The notes: generated from the letters alone by a model not told the origin. DNA of 12,381 bases from JAEMQF01 sp031419715 (GCA_031419715.1 JANOLJ010000057.1:1-12381); one strand, 5' to 3'. Counted from the stretch's first letter, positions 1-7,469 are shown. Program-made: numbers and translations.

Positions 1-78
1 TCCTTGATAAGCTTCTTCGAATCTCATCTTCCGGTTCTCCTGCATGTAGCGGGTCCGGCTCATGGGGGCGTATTGCAT
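1..78 (-). CDS. Transposase, N-terminal 26 residues only (partial)
   Basis: Reading from 78 to 1 on the minus strand gives an open frame that leaves the window. Its key part, MSRTRYMQENRKMRFEEAYQ, resembles the N-terminus of transposases of the IS1202/ISNCY group, which continue into a helix-turn-helix and a DDE catalytic core. The ATG at 78 is chosen because GGAGGAGG lies just upstream (81-88); the second Met (63) would be too far from that site. Only 26 residues are visible, so no catalytic residue can be checked and the family call rests on a short match. Expression would run leftwards, away from the signalling genes. Confidence 0.6.
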   Translation of the reverse strand, partial: MQYAPMSRTRYMQENRKMRFEEAYQG

Positions 79-90
79 CGCCTCCTCCAC

Positions 91-123
91 AAACCGGACA
101 GACTACTTGCTAAAAACCGGACA
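91..123. repeat. Two direct copies of AAACCGGACA at the IS end
   Basis: The 10-mer AAACCGGACA occurs at 91-100 and at 114-123, with starts 23 bases apart. Repeated short motifs near IS tips often serve as transposase-binding sites, so this is the likely terminal recognition region of the element. Which copy belongs to the true terminal inverted repeat cannot be told without the other end. Confidence 0.55.
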
Positions 124-150
124 ACTCATTTCCTCCCGACAGTGAAGTTC

Positions 151-3100
151 TCATACTTGCGACGCCACCAGAAACTCGTCGACGGCGGCAAGTTCAGTTT
201 CGAATTTCGGCCACAGAGCGGTCAAGGTCTCGTGCTCGCCGGCCTGGCCGGCGGCTTCGAGGCGCGCGCACAACTCGCCCAAGCCCAGCGCGCCCACCGA
301 GCGCGCCGACGATTTGAGCTGGTGCGCCAAGGACTCGACCACCTGCGCCTGTCGCGCCAGGCAAGCGGCACGCATCTTTCTTGCCGCGGTGTTGGCGCTG
401 GCGCGAAAGTCTTGCAGGAATTCGTCGATCACCTCGGGGTCGTCGCCGATCAGCGCTTCGAGCACGCGCACGTCCAGCACCGCGGCCAGCGCGGCGGGTC
501 TTGACGCAGGCGCTGGCGGCGCGTCGGCCCGGCGCGGCGCCGTGGCTGGCAGCCACTTGGCCAGCATCGCGCGCAGTTCGGCGAGCTGCACCGGTTTGGT
601 CATGTAGTCGTCCATGCCCAGGTCGAGACAGCGTTTGGCCTCGCCCTTCAACGCGTTGGCCGTCAAGGCGACGATGGGGGTGCGGCGCCGGCCCGCTTCG
701 GCGCCACGAATCGCCAGCGCCAGCGCATAGCCGTCGAGCTGCGGCATGTGCAAATCGGTGAGCAGCAAGGCGAAGTCGCCGTGCTGCCACAGCGCCAACG
801 CCTCGCGGCCGTTGACGGCAACCCGCGCCGTGTAGCCGAGCAGCGCGAGCTGCCTGAGCACCACTTTCTGATTGATTTCATTGTCTTCGGCGACCAGGAT
901 CAACCGACGCTCGGCACTCGCTTCTTGAGCCGACAGCGGCGCCACCAGCGCCACGGCGCCGCGCGAGGCATCGCCCTGCGCCGCGGCCGTCTCGCGCCCG
1001 GCGGCCAGGGCCACGGCGTTCAAGAACGTCCGGCGGTGCAGCACCTCTCGGCCCAGCGCCACGACGTCGGGTGCCGTCATGCGCGACGCACGGCGCTGGC
1101 CGCGCTCCATGACGACGAATGTGAGCGCCAGGTCGGCACGCGCGGCGCCGAGCGCGCGCAATTCGGCGAGCGTGGCCCGCGCCGTTTCATCGGCGTCGGC
1201 GATGACGCAGGTCCATGCGCCTGGCGCACAGTGTGTCAGCCACTGCCGCGCCGAGGCTGCATCCGCGGCTCGCCGCGGCGTTGCGCCACTGTGCTGGAGG
1301 TAGTCGGCCAGATCGTCGGCCGGGCTGAGCGCGCCGCCCAGCACGACACAGCGAAGGCCGGCCAGATCGATCGCGTCGGCCTCGAATTCAGTGTCTCCGG
1401 ACAGTGCCACCAAGGGCACGCGCACGCTGAACGTGGAGCCCTGGCCGGGTTCGCTGCGCACGCTGATCTCGCCGCCCATCAAATCGACCAGGCGCTGCGA
1501 GATGCTCAAGCCCAGGCCCGTGCCGCCAAAGCGCCGCGTGGTGCCGCTGTCGGCCTGGCTGAACGGGGTGAACAGGCGCGCCTGCACCTGTTCGTCCATG
1601 CCGATGCCGTTGTCCGTGACGCTGAATTCCAGCAGCGGCTGAACTTCGCTGGCCAGAGTGGTCGCGCGTACCGAGACCCGGCCGCCGCCGCCTTCGACGC
1701 TGCTGAATTTGATCGCGTTGCCCGCCAGATTGAGCAGCACCTGGCGCAGCCGCATCGCATCGCCGACAACCGGGCGCGGAATCGCCGGGTCGGTGAACAG
1801 CATCAGCTCGGTGCCTTTGCCGCTGGCCAGCGGCGCCAGCGTGTCGCACACGGCCTCGACGACGCCGACGACGTCCACCGGCTCGCGGTCGACCTGAAGA
1901 TGGCCCGCCTCGATCTTGGAAAAATCGAGCACGTCGTCAACGATCGCCAGCAGCGCATGTGCCGACTGGCGAACCGTCTGCACGATCTCGACCTGCTCGT
2001 CCTCCAGTCGGGTTTGCTCCAGCACATCGATCATGCCGACAACGCCGTTCATCGGCGTGCGGATCTCGTGGCTCATCGTCGCCAAAAAGGCGGATTTGGC
2101 GCGGCTCGCCTGCAGGGCCTCGTCGCGCGCGCGCAGCAGCTCGGTGGTGCGGGTCGCGACGGCGTCTTCCAGCTCCTCGTTGTGCAGCAGCAGCGCGGCC
2201 TGCGCCTGCTTGCGCTCGGTGATGTCTTGCACGTAGGCGACCGTCATCCGGCCCTCGGCCGTGGGCAAGGTGCGCAGTTGAATCTGCGTGGGGAAGAAGC
2301 TTCCGTTGCGGCGCAAACCCCAAATTTCGTCGGCTCCGGTGCTCTCGGTGGCACCGCTTTCGGGCTCGACGTACCGCCGGAACTGGGCCGCATAGGCAGC
2401 TTGATAGTCTTGCGGGAACAGCACGCCCAGCGCCTGGCCGACGAGGCCTTGCGGCTCCCAGCCGAACATCTGCTCGCCGGCACGGCTGCTCATGCAGATC
2501 GTGAACTGTGCATCGATCAGGAACACAGCCGTGGGCGAACCGTCGACCAGGTCGCGGAACTTCTGGGCTTCGCGCTTGCGTGCGAGATCGTCGCTGACGA
2601 GCAGCGCGATCCAGGGCAGCAGGGTCTGCACGGCTTCGAGATTGCGCAAGGGCCGGCGCGACATCACGCCCAGGATGCTCGGCGGCACACCCGGCGCGCG
2701 GCCCTTGCCCAGCGCGACGGCGGCGTAGGACTCGATGCCCATGCTCGCCGCCAGCGCATCGTCGGGGAAGTGGCGTTGCACGCCGTCGGCGTAGACGCGC
2801 AGTTTGTTGTCGGTCACCAGTTCGCATGGCGTGCCCGCCAGGTCGTAGGAAAAATTCTCCACGATCCGGCCATCGACACACAAGGCGCGCATTTCAAAAC
2901 GTCGCGGCGAATCGGCATGGGGTTCGCAGACGAATGCAAACTCGAGTTCCAGCAGCTCGGTCAGGGTTTGCGTGATGTGCCTGAGGAACGCGTCGCCAGT
3001 GAGCTCGGTGTCCAGGGCCTGCGTGGCCAGTTGCCTCAGTTTGCGCAGATGGATGTTCTCGATCACGGACACGGTGTATTCCACGGCGCCCGCCGCGTCG

Positions 3101-4395
3101 CGAACCGCGCAGACGTTCAGGCGTACCCAGACCGGTTCCCCGCTCTTGCGCAAATAGCGCTTCTCGAACTGGAAGGAGGGAAACTCGCCCGCCTCCAGGC
3201 GCTCTCTCTGGCTCCGGCTCTGCGCCTGGTCATCGGGGTGGGTGATCTCGGCGATCGCCCGTCCCTTGAGTTCTTCATTCGAATAGCCGAGCATGTCGCA
3301 CAAGAACGGGTTGCAGTGCAGCAGCCGCCCGTCGGGCGCCGCGTGGGCGAAGCCCACCACCGCGTGTTCGAAGGTGTCGCGGTATCGGGCTTCGCTGGCG
3401 TTCAGCGAGGTCACGGCCGCGACACGCAAGCGGGTGGAGCGTTCCAGACGGAAGTAGGTTCGGGTCGCCAGGGCAGCGGCCGCCAGCAGCACTGCAAGCA
3501 CCACGGCGAAGGCTTGTGTTGCCTCTTCGCTCCAGTTCTTCAGGGCCAGCGCCTTGTCAACATGCACGGCGATGGCAAAAGGGTAGGCGGGCGACGCGCG
3601 GTACGCACTGAGCAACGCCGTGCCGTCGGCAAGCTGCTGCTCGAGGCGGCCGGGCCCATGCTGCGCACGCCGAGCCATGGTGAGGTCGACGCTCCGGGGC
3701 TGTGCCGGCAGGCCCGTCCGCGCCGTGGACATCAGGGGCAGGCCGTCGTAGCGCAGCACGTCGACGGTGGTCCGTTCGGGATCGAAGTCCAGCGTGTAGT
3801 GGTTGATGAAAAAGTCGGCATTCACCGCTGCCAGCAGCGCAACCCGACGACCATCTTTCAGGGCAAGGTCCATCGACACCGGCAGGAAACCGGGCGCGTT
3901 GGCGTCGCCCGAGGTGGCCGGACGTCCATCGTGAAAGTCGCGACCGGTCCAGGGCGTGCCGAGGCGCAGCCGGTGCGCCGAATCGCGGCCACGCGGCAGG
4001 AACGCGTCGATCGCCACATGGCGGCCCAGGTTGTCCGGATTCGTGCCCGCGACGACACTGCTGCTCACGTCGAGCAGTGCCACCGAGCGCAGGAATGGGG
4101 CCACGCGCAGCGCGGCGCCGAGATCCTTCGACCACTGGGCTTCGCTTTCTTCGTCGGCAACGCTCTCGGCCGCGTCGACCAGGGTCAGCGTGAGGGTGGT
4201 CAAACTCTGCGTCAGGTGGTCTTCGAAGGCGCGTGCCTGCACGCTCGCCATGTCGAAGTGCCGGTCGATCTCTGCCGCCCGGTGGTGCAGCTCGAATCGC
4301 GCGGTCAGGCCGATGCCGCCGAGCGCGACGCCTGCCAGCAGCAGGAAAAAGACGAGGCGCGGCGGCACCGGCACCGGTGGCGGGGGCGCACTCAT
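151..4395 (-). CDS. Hybrid sensor histidine kinase: Cache-PAS-GAF-PAS-HisKA-HATPase-REC-REC-Hpt, 1414 aa
   Basis: Membrane-bound multistep phosphorelay kinase of the BarA/EvgS/BvgS class. Seen in order: TM1 ~13-31, a periplasmic region ~32-293 of Cache type, TM2 ~294-312, PAS ~333-450, GAF-like region ~460-605, PAS ~611-728, coiled coil ~730-768, HisKA with SHEIRTPMNG (phospho-acceptor His776), HATPase with N-box Asn893, DNGIGMDE (928-935) and GGTGLGL. A first receiver (~1012-1135) is degenerate: the acidic pair is replaced by LGG and the conserved Lys is missing. The second receiver (~1164-1283) is intact: Glu1170/Asp1171, phospho-Asp1214, Thr1245, Lys1267. A C-terminal Hpt domain carries His1358. 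The ATG overlaps the stop of the solute-binding protein gene (ATGA), so the start is well supported and translation is probably coupled. The same frame is open upstream to about 5253 by chance. Ligand and target regulator are unknown; no cognate output regulator is visible downstream, where an IS end begins. Confidence 0.95.
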   Translation of the reverse strand: MSAPPPPVPVPPRLVFFLLLAGVALGGIGLTARFELHHRAAEIDRHFDMASVQARAFEDHLTQSLTTLTLTLVDAAESVADEESEAQWSKDLGAALRVAPFLRSVALLDVSSSVVAGTNPDNLGRHVAIDAFLPRGRDSAHRLRLGTPWTGRDFHDGRPATSGDANAPGFLPVSMDLALKDGRRVALLAAVNADFFINHYTLDFDPERTTVDVLRYDGLPLMSTARTGLPAQPRSVDLTMARRAQHGPGRLEQQLADGTALLSAYRASPAYPFAIAVHVDKALALKNWSEEATQAFAVVLAVLLAAAALATRTYFRLERSTRLRVAAVTSLNASEARYRDTFEHAVVGFAHAAPDGRLLHCNPFLCDMLGYSNEELKGRAIAEITHPDDQAQSRSQRERLEAGEFPSFQFEKRYLRKSGEPVWVRLNVCAVRDAAGAVEYTVSVIENIHLRKLRQLATQALDTELTGDAFLRHITQTLTELLELEFAFVCEPHADSPRRFEMRALCVDGRIVENFSYDLAGTPCELVTDNKLRVYADGVQRHFPDDALAASMGIESYAAVALGKGRAPGVPPSILGVMSRRPLRNLEAVQTLLPWIALLVSDDLARKREAQKFRDLVDGSPTAVFLIDAQFTICMSSRAGEQMFGWEPQGLVGQALGVLFPQDYQAAYAAQFRRYVEPESGATESTGADEIWGLRRNGSFFPTQIQLRTLPTAEGRMTVAYVQDITERKQAQAALLLHNEELEDAVATRTTELLRARDEALQASRAKSAFLATMSHEIRTPMNGVVGMIDVLEQTRLEDEQVEIVQTVRQSAHALLAIVDDVLDFSKIEAGHLQVDREPVDVVGVVEAVCDTLAPLASGKGTELMLFTDPAIPRPVVGDAMRLRQVLLNLAGNAIKFSSVEGGGGRVSVRATTLASEVQPLLEFSVTDNGIGMDEQVQARLFTPFSQADSGTTRRFGGTGLGLSISQRLVDLMGGEISVRSEPGQGSTFSVRVPLVALSGDTEFEADAIDLAGLRCVVLGGALSPADDLADYLQHSGATPRRAADAASARQWLTHCAPGAWTCVIADADETARATLAELRALGAARADLALTFVVMERGQRRASRMTAPDVVALGREVLHRRTFLNAVALAAGRETAAAQGDASRGAVALVAPLSAQEASAERRLILVAEDNEINQKVVLRQLALLGYTARVAVNGREALALWQHGDFALLLTDLHMPQLDGYALALAIRGAEAGRRRTPIVALTANALKGEAKRCLDLGMDDYMTKPVQLAELRAMLAKWLPATAPRRADAPPAPASRPAALAAVLDVRVLEALIGDDPEVIDEFLQDFRASANTAARKMRAACLARQAQVVESLAHQLKSSARSVGALGLGELCARLEAAGQAGEHETLTALWPKFETELAAVDEFLVASQV

Positions 4396-5207
4396 GGCGC
4401 GGCGACGATGGCTTCGAGCTTGTGGCGGCGCGCGCTCGCCAGCAGCCGGCCATCGCGCTTGATCGAGGCGACGAACGCGTCGATCCGGGCGTGCCAGGAC
4501 GCGTCGCCGTGCCGCATCGCGTAGGCGTGGGACAGCGGGTGCACCGGCGCGGCAGGGCTGACCGCGCGCGCCCAGTCGGCGGTATCGAGCATGCGCCGGG
4601 CGTAGGGATAGATGGTGAGAAAGACATCGGCGCGGCCGGATTGCACGGCCTGATCGCGCGCCCGTGCGTTGTCGACGACGACCAGGGTCGCGGAGTGGAA
4701 CTTCTCGCGCGCCGCGGTTTCGATGCTCGTGCCGCGCATCACGGCCACGACGACGCCGGGTTGGTCGATGTCGGACCAGCCGCGGATGCGCCGGTGGCTG
4801 CGCGTCGTGATGGCCTGAATGTCGCTCGCCAGGTGGATTGGCGCGAAGTGCATCTTCTCGGCCTTGGCCGGCGTGATGGCGATCGCGAACATCGCGATGT
4901 CGCAGCGATCCCGGGTCACATCGTCGACGATCAGGGCGAACGAACTGTCGACGAAGCGCAGACCGACGCCCAGATCCTTGGCCAGTGCACGCGCCATGTC
5001 GGCGTCCACGCCCGTCATTTCCTGGGAGTGCGGGTGGCGGTAGGAAATGCCGTAGTAGTCGGGCCAAGCGCAGACTCGCAGTTCCTTGGCTGCCAGCACA
5101 CGATCCAGATGGCTCGAATCGGCCCGAGCGGTGCTGCTGGCCAGCAGGCTCAGGCCCAGCAGCAAGGGCAGGAGGTGTCGCACGCGGTTCCCCGATCGGC
5201 GTGCCAT
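4392..5207 (-). CDS. Periplasmic solute-binding protein, family 3 (amino-acid type fold)
   Basis: 271 residues with a Sec signal peptide: basic N-region, hydrophobic core LLPLLLGLSLLASS, likely cleavage after Ala29 (ARA/D). The mature protein has the order of a family 3 binding protein: LRVCAWPDYYG (43-53), GVDADMARALAKDLG (66-80), CDIAMFAIAITPAKAEKMHFA (102-122 region), then RGTSIETAA (158-166) and GRADVFLTIYPYARRML (191-207). In classical amino-acid binders an Asp that contacts the ligand amino group lies near 198-199; here Leu-Thr-Ile-Tyr occupies that stretch, so a different ligand is possible. No ABC permease or ATPase genes are next to it. Its stop overlaps the start of the large hybrid kinase by four bases, which points to a role as the periplasmic sensor partner of that kinase rather than in uptake. 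No Shine-Dalgarno site precedes ATG 5207; a GTG at 5183 (Val9), preceded by GGGGAA, is an alternative start that still leaves a signal peptide. Confidence 0.88.
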   Translation of the reverse strand: MARRSGNRVRHLLPLLLGLSLLASSTARADSSHLDRVLAAKELRVCAWPDYYGISYRHPHSQEMTGVDADMARALAKDLGVGLRFVDSSFALIVDDVTRDRCDIAMFAIAITPAKAEKMHFAPIHLASDIQAITTRSHRRIRGWSDIDQPGVVVAVMRGTSIETAAREKFHSATLVVVDNARARDQAVQSGRADVFLTIYPYARRMLDTADWARAVSPAAPVHPLSHAYAMRHGDASWHARIDAFVASIKRDGRLLASARRHKLEAIVAAP

Positions 5208-5225
5208 GAATCGGCACGGCCCGAT
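5195..5225 (-). promoter_or_regulatory. RNA hairpin holding the start codon of the solute-binding protein gene
   Basis: On the transcript, 5225-5221 pairs with 5199-5195 (5 bp) and 5218-5213 pairs with 5205-5200 (6 bp), separated by a 2-base bulge (5220-5219). The loop is seven bases and contains the first two bases of AUG (5207-5206), while the G lies in the stem. A stem of about 11 bp here could limit ribosome access to this start. It may also be chance in GC-rich DNA, or the true start may be GTG 5183. There is no U-tract, so it is not a terminator. Confidence 0.35.
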
Positions 5226-5343
5226 TGTTCCGTGGCGGCACGAAACTGGGCACGGCGTGTAAGGGGTGAATCCGGCGCTGTTTTGCTTCAGGTCCGTTGC
5301 GGCACGCGGCTGATCGGGGCGGCTCTCTGCCTCTTGTCGGCGT

Positions 5344-6288
5344 TCAGCTCAACGTGGCCCACTCGCTGAGGCCGGTGCGCTCGACGCCCCAGGCGGTGTC
5401 GAGTTCCATGCGTTTGATTTCTTCGACCGCACCGTCGACGGCGCCGCCGACCTTGCGTATCTGCGCGCGCGCCAGGCGCTCCATCAGGCGCATGTCGCGG
5501 TTGCCCAGGCCCATTGCCGTGACAGTCCAGTGGTCGACGATGGTCTGCAGCGATTCATAGGGTATCGGCGCGGCGACGCGGCGCGCTTGCAGCGCGGCGA
5601 TCGTGCCGCGAAAGCGCGGCTCCATGTTGCGCACGAATTCATCGAGAAATGCTGGCGCGGTGCCGTCGTCCACGACGTATTCCACCAAGCCACGCCGCTG
5701 CAATTGCTCGGCGCCATAGACCTGCCCGGACAGCACCATCTCATTGGCGACCGCGAACCCGGCCCTGCGGATCGTCAGATTCCAGCCGCCCATGCCGGGG
5801 AAGAGGTTGAACAGCACTTCCGGGTAGCCGGCCTGGGCGCTGCGTTCCATGATCACGGTGTGGTGCAGCAGGGCCGACTCGAGGCCTCCGCCCAGGGTGT
5901 CGCCCTGCACCAGCGCCGTGGTGTGCACGCCCAGGTTCGCCGCGTTTTCCCACCACCACACCAGGTCGAGGCAGCGCCGCGCATACAGGCGCAGCGAGTC
6001 ATGGTCGCGGGCGCGCACCAGCAACACGAACAGCGACAGGTCGCCGCCAAAGTTGAACACACCGGGTACGTCGGACGCGGTGACGAAATGGCGCACCAGG
6101 CCGGGGTTCGCGCTGATGTCGTTGAACACCTGCTGCAACTCGGCCAGCGCGGCGAGCGAATAACACTGAATCGGCTTGACGCCCATGCGCGCCGTCAGCA
6201 TCGAGAATTCAGAGTTCCAGTTCAGGCGGATGTAACGGTAGGCGCGGTCCAGCGGGGTGGGGAGAAGGGCCTTGAGGGTTTCGTTCAT
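5344..6288 (-). CDS. rpfF: DSF synthase, RpfF-type crotonase-family enoyl-CoA hydratase/thioesterase
   Basis: Predicted to make a diffusible signal factor, a cis-2-unsaturated fatty acid, from 3-hydroxyacyl-ACP by dehydration and thioester hydrolysis in the cytoplasm. 314 residues against about 290 for Xanthomonas RpfF. The oxyanion-hole segments are FNFGGDLSLF (78-87) and GDTLGGGLES (129-138). Glu137 in GGGLE and Glu157 in YPEVLFNLFPGMGG are spaced 20 residues apart, like catalytic Glu141 and Glu161 of Xanthomonas RpfF. GQVYGAEQLQRRGLVEYVV (188-206) is the usual crotonase C-terminal motif. The start is ATG 6288, which overlaps the stop of the upstream diiron-oxidase-like gene in ATGA; the frame stays open further upstream but there it is only a shadow of that gene. 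A plain enoyl-CoA hydratase is less likely because both glutamates and the FNFGGDLSLF and LFPGMGG segments match RpfF. No RpfB-like ligase is adjacent. Confidence 0.9.
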   Translation of the reverse strand: MNETLKALLPTPLDRAYRYIRLNWNSEFSMLTARMGVKPIQCYSLAALAELQQVFNDISANPGLVRHFVTASDVPGVFNFGGDLSLFVLLVRARDHDSLRLYARRCLDLVWWWENAANLGVHTTALVQGDTLGGGLESALLHHTVIMERSAQAGYPEVLFNLFPGMGGWNLTIRRAGFAVANEMVLSGQVYGAEQLQRRGLVEYVVDDGTAPAFLDEFVRNMEPRFRGTIAALQARRVAAPIPYESLQTIVDHWTVTAMGLGNRDMRLMERLARAQIRKVGGAVDGAVEEIKRMELDTAWGVERTGLSEWATLS

Positions 6289-6944
6289 ACGGCCTCGAGC
6301 ACTTTGCCGAATTGCTCGAAATTGAAGCAGACCGACTCGATGATGGCCTGCTTGGCGGCGGCGTCGTGCACGTCGTTCAACACGATTCGCAGATCGGCCA
6401 TGTGCTGTGCATCGAGTTCGGCGTGCGAACTGATGAAAGAAATGCCTCGGTCGCCCTCGAGCAACAACGACTCCTGGATCGCCGAAGTCATCGGGCCGCC
6501 ATAGACCGACGCCACCACTTCCAGCGCGTACAGCATGCCCAGCACGCCCACCGGATTGAGCCGGTCCGCGACCCAATAGTTGTAGCCGTTCAGCGCCAGC
6601 ATGTTCGTCGATGCCTTGTGGCGCAGCGCGTGCTCCGCGTCCACGCCGACCACGGCCAGGTCGTTCAGCACCCACTCCTCATGGCCCTTTTCCTCCTGCA
6701 TGTGGTCGTAGAGGAAGTAGCGCACCTGCTTGTGTCTGTCGTCGATGCGGCTCGCCGCGGCAGCGCACACCGGATTGAAGTGCCATACCAGGTGGTACAG
6801 CTCGAGCATCAGGGTGCGATAGCGCGCGACCGGCAGACCGTTGGCGACGATCGCCATGACCCGGCTGTTGGTCTCGAAGGTGCGCCGCGCTTCGTCGGTG
6901 CGGGCGACGAGGTCGATGAAAAAGGGTAGGGAAGGAGCATCCAT
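6285..6944 (-). CDS. Heme-oxygenase-like diiron oxidase (HDO / iron-containing redox enzyme family)
   Basis: 219 residues, all-helical, without signal peptide; length and motifs fit the TenA/PqqC/CADD fold group, which includes oxidative enzymes such as the fatty-acid decarboxylase UndA. Candidate metal ligands follow the family pattern: Glu48-x6-His55 (ELYHLVWH), Glu142 (YALEVVAS) and His174-x3-Asp178-x2-His181 (HAELDAQH). A further Glu85-x2-His88 (EEKGH) could contribute. This argues for an O2-dependent diiron or Fe/Mn enzyme rather than a thiaminase-like TenA. The substrate cannot be read from sequence. The stop overlaps the rpfF start by four bases, so an acyl substrate tied to DSF synthesis is the best inference. 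ATG 6944 has no clear Shine-Dalgarno site, but no other start is open upstream in this frame. It lies 126 bases after the receiver gene, so it may have its own promoter. Confidence 0.82.
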   Translation of the reverse strand: MDAPSLPFFIDLVARTDEARRTFETNSRVMAIVANGLPVARYRTLMLELYHLVWHFNPVCAAAASRIDDRHKQVRYFLYDHMQEEKGHEEWVLNDLAVVGVDAEHALRHKASTNMLALNGYNYWVADRLNPVGVLGMLYALEVVASVYGGPMTSAIQESLLLEGDRGISFISSHAELDAQHMADLRIVLNDVHDAAAKQAIIESVCFNFEQFGKVLEAV

Positions 6945-7015
6945 CGCTGCGGGGCTGGGTCTGGGACCAGGGGTGAGTGAAGCCCGACCTTAAGGCCATA
7001 GGGCAAGCCCAGTCA

Positions 7016-7031
7016 TCCTCACTTGTGAGGA
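7016..7031. promoter_or_regulatory. Perfect 16-base palindromic site upstream of the HDO-rpfF pair
   Basis: TCCTCACTTGTGAGGA has 7-base arms around a 2-base centre. It lies in the only sizeable gap between the receiver gene and the HDO gene, 72 bases before the HDO start. Its length and symmetry fit a dimeric regulator operator. As an RNA hairpin it would have a very tight loop and no U-tract, so a terminator is unlikely. I could not place convincing -35/-10 boxes around it. Confidence 0.4.
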
Positions 7032-7070
7032 GGAGCCACCGCACGCTGCGACGCCGCGCCGAGGCAGGAT

Positions 7071-7463
7071 TCAGGGGATGCGCGCCGTCGCCACGAGTTG
7101 CCGATGCAGGCGCATCCGCAGTTCCGCCGGATTCACCGGCTTGATCAGGTAGTCGGCCGCGCCCAGACACAGGCAATGCACGACCGACGCGCGCACGTTC
7201 GACGAGGTGAGCATCAGTACGGGGATGCGGGCCAGAGCGGGGTCGGACTTGATGGCGTCCAGCGTCGCCAGGCCGTCCATCTCGGGCATCATCAGGTCGA
7301 GCAGCACCAGGTCGAAGCGTTGCGCGCGCAGGGCCTCCAGCGCGGCCCGGCAGCCAGCCACGGCGGTGACCTGGTAACCCTCTCGGCTCAGGCGGTGCGA
7401 GATGAGCACACGATTGGGCTCTTCGTCGTCCACCAGCAGCACGTATTTTTCAAGCGATGGCAT
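7071..7463 (-). CDS. Single-domain response regulator (CheY-like receiver)
   Basis: 130 residues forming one receiver domain and nothing else. Key residues: acidic pair Asp12/Asp13 (LLVDDEEPN), phospho-acceptor Asp56 (LVLLDLMMPEMDG), Thr86/Ser87 (LMLTSSN) and Lys108 (YLIKPVNP), so it should be phosphorylatable. No DNA-binding, GGDEF, EAL or HD-GYP output domain follows; the frame ends normally. It acts either by protein-protein contact or as a relay in a longer phosphotransfer chain. It begins 17 bases after the hybrid kinase gene, with its own ribosome-binding site in that gap, so the two form an operon and the upstream Hpt domain (His772) is its likely phosphodonor. In Xanthomonas the corresponding partner RpfG carries an HD-GYP domain, which is absent here. 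Confidence 0.93.
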   Translation of the reverse strand: MPSLEKYVLLVDDEEPNRVLISHRLSREGYQVTAVAGCRAALEALRAQRFDLVLLDLMMPEMDGLATLDAIKSDPALARIPVLMLTSSNVRASVVHCLCLGAADYLIKPVNPAELRMRLHRQLVATARIP

Positions 7464-7469
7464 GCGTCA

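Larger units (their letters stand above)
1..130 (-). mobile_element. End of an insertion sequence (IS1202/ISNCY-like), runs off the window
   Basis: This is the transposase-proximal end of an insertion sequence whose body lies left of the window. What is seen: the first 26 codons of a transposase-like protein preceded by a strong Shine-Dalgarno sequence, then a short untranslated end with two copies of the 10-mer AAACCGGACA. The stretch is less GC-rich than the genes to its right. The outer boundary is not fixed by the sequence, because the other end and any target duplication are outside the window; it probably lies near 123-150. The hybrid kinase stop codon is at 151-153, so the element sits directly behind that gene and may have separated it from former downstream partners. 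The family assignment comes from recalled similarity of the N-terminus. Confidence 0.6.

Noticed and set aside
748..4524. A 1258-codon open frame on the plus strand, antisense to the large kinase.
   Set aside because: It is rich in Gln, Arg, His, Ala and Gly without recognisable domains, as expected for the shadow of a high-GC gene. The minus strand here encodes clear PAS, HisKA, HATPase and receiver motifs.
5195..5225. Hairpin considered as an intrinsic terminator for rpfF.
   Set aside because: There is no U-tract after it, and it overlaps the next start codon.
4396..5253. N-terminal extension of the large kinase to 1700 residues.
   Set aside because: The added 286 residues are Arg/Pro-rich and overlap the clearly coding binding-protein gene in another frame. 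ATG 4395 begins right before the first membrane helix and forms an ATGA overlap.
6289..6675. N-terminal extension of rpfF by 129 residues.
   Set aside because: It lies wholly inside the HDO gene in another frame and reads as low-complexity sequence. Xanthomonas RpfF begins close to the chosen Met.
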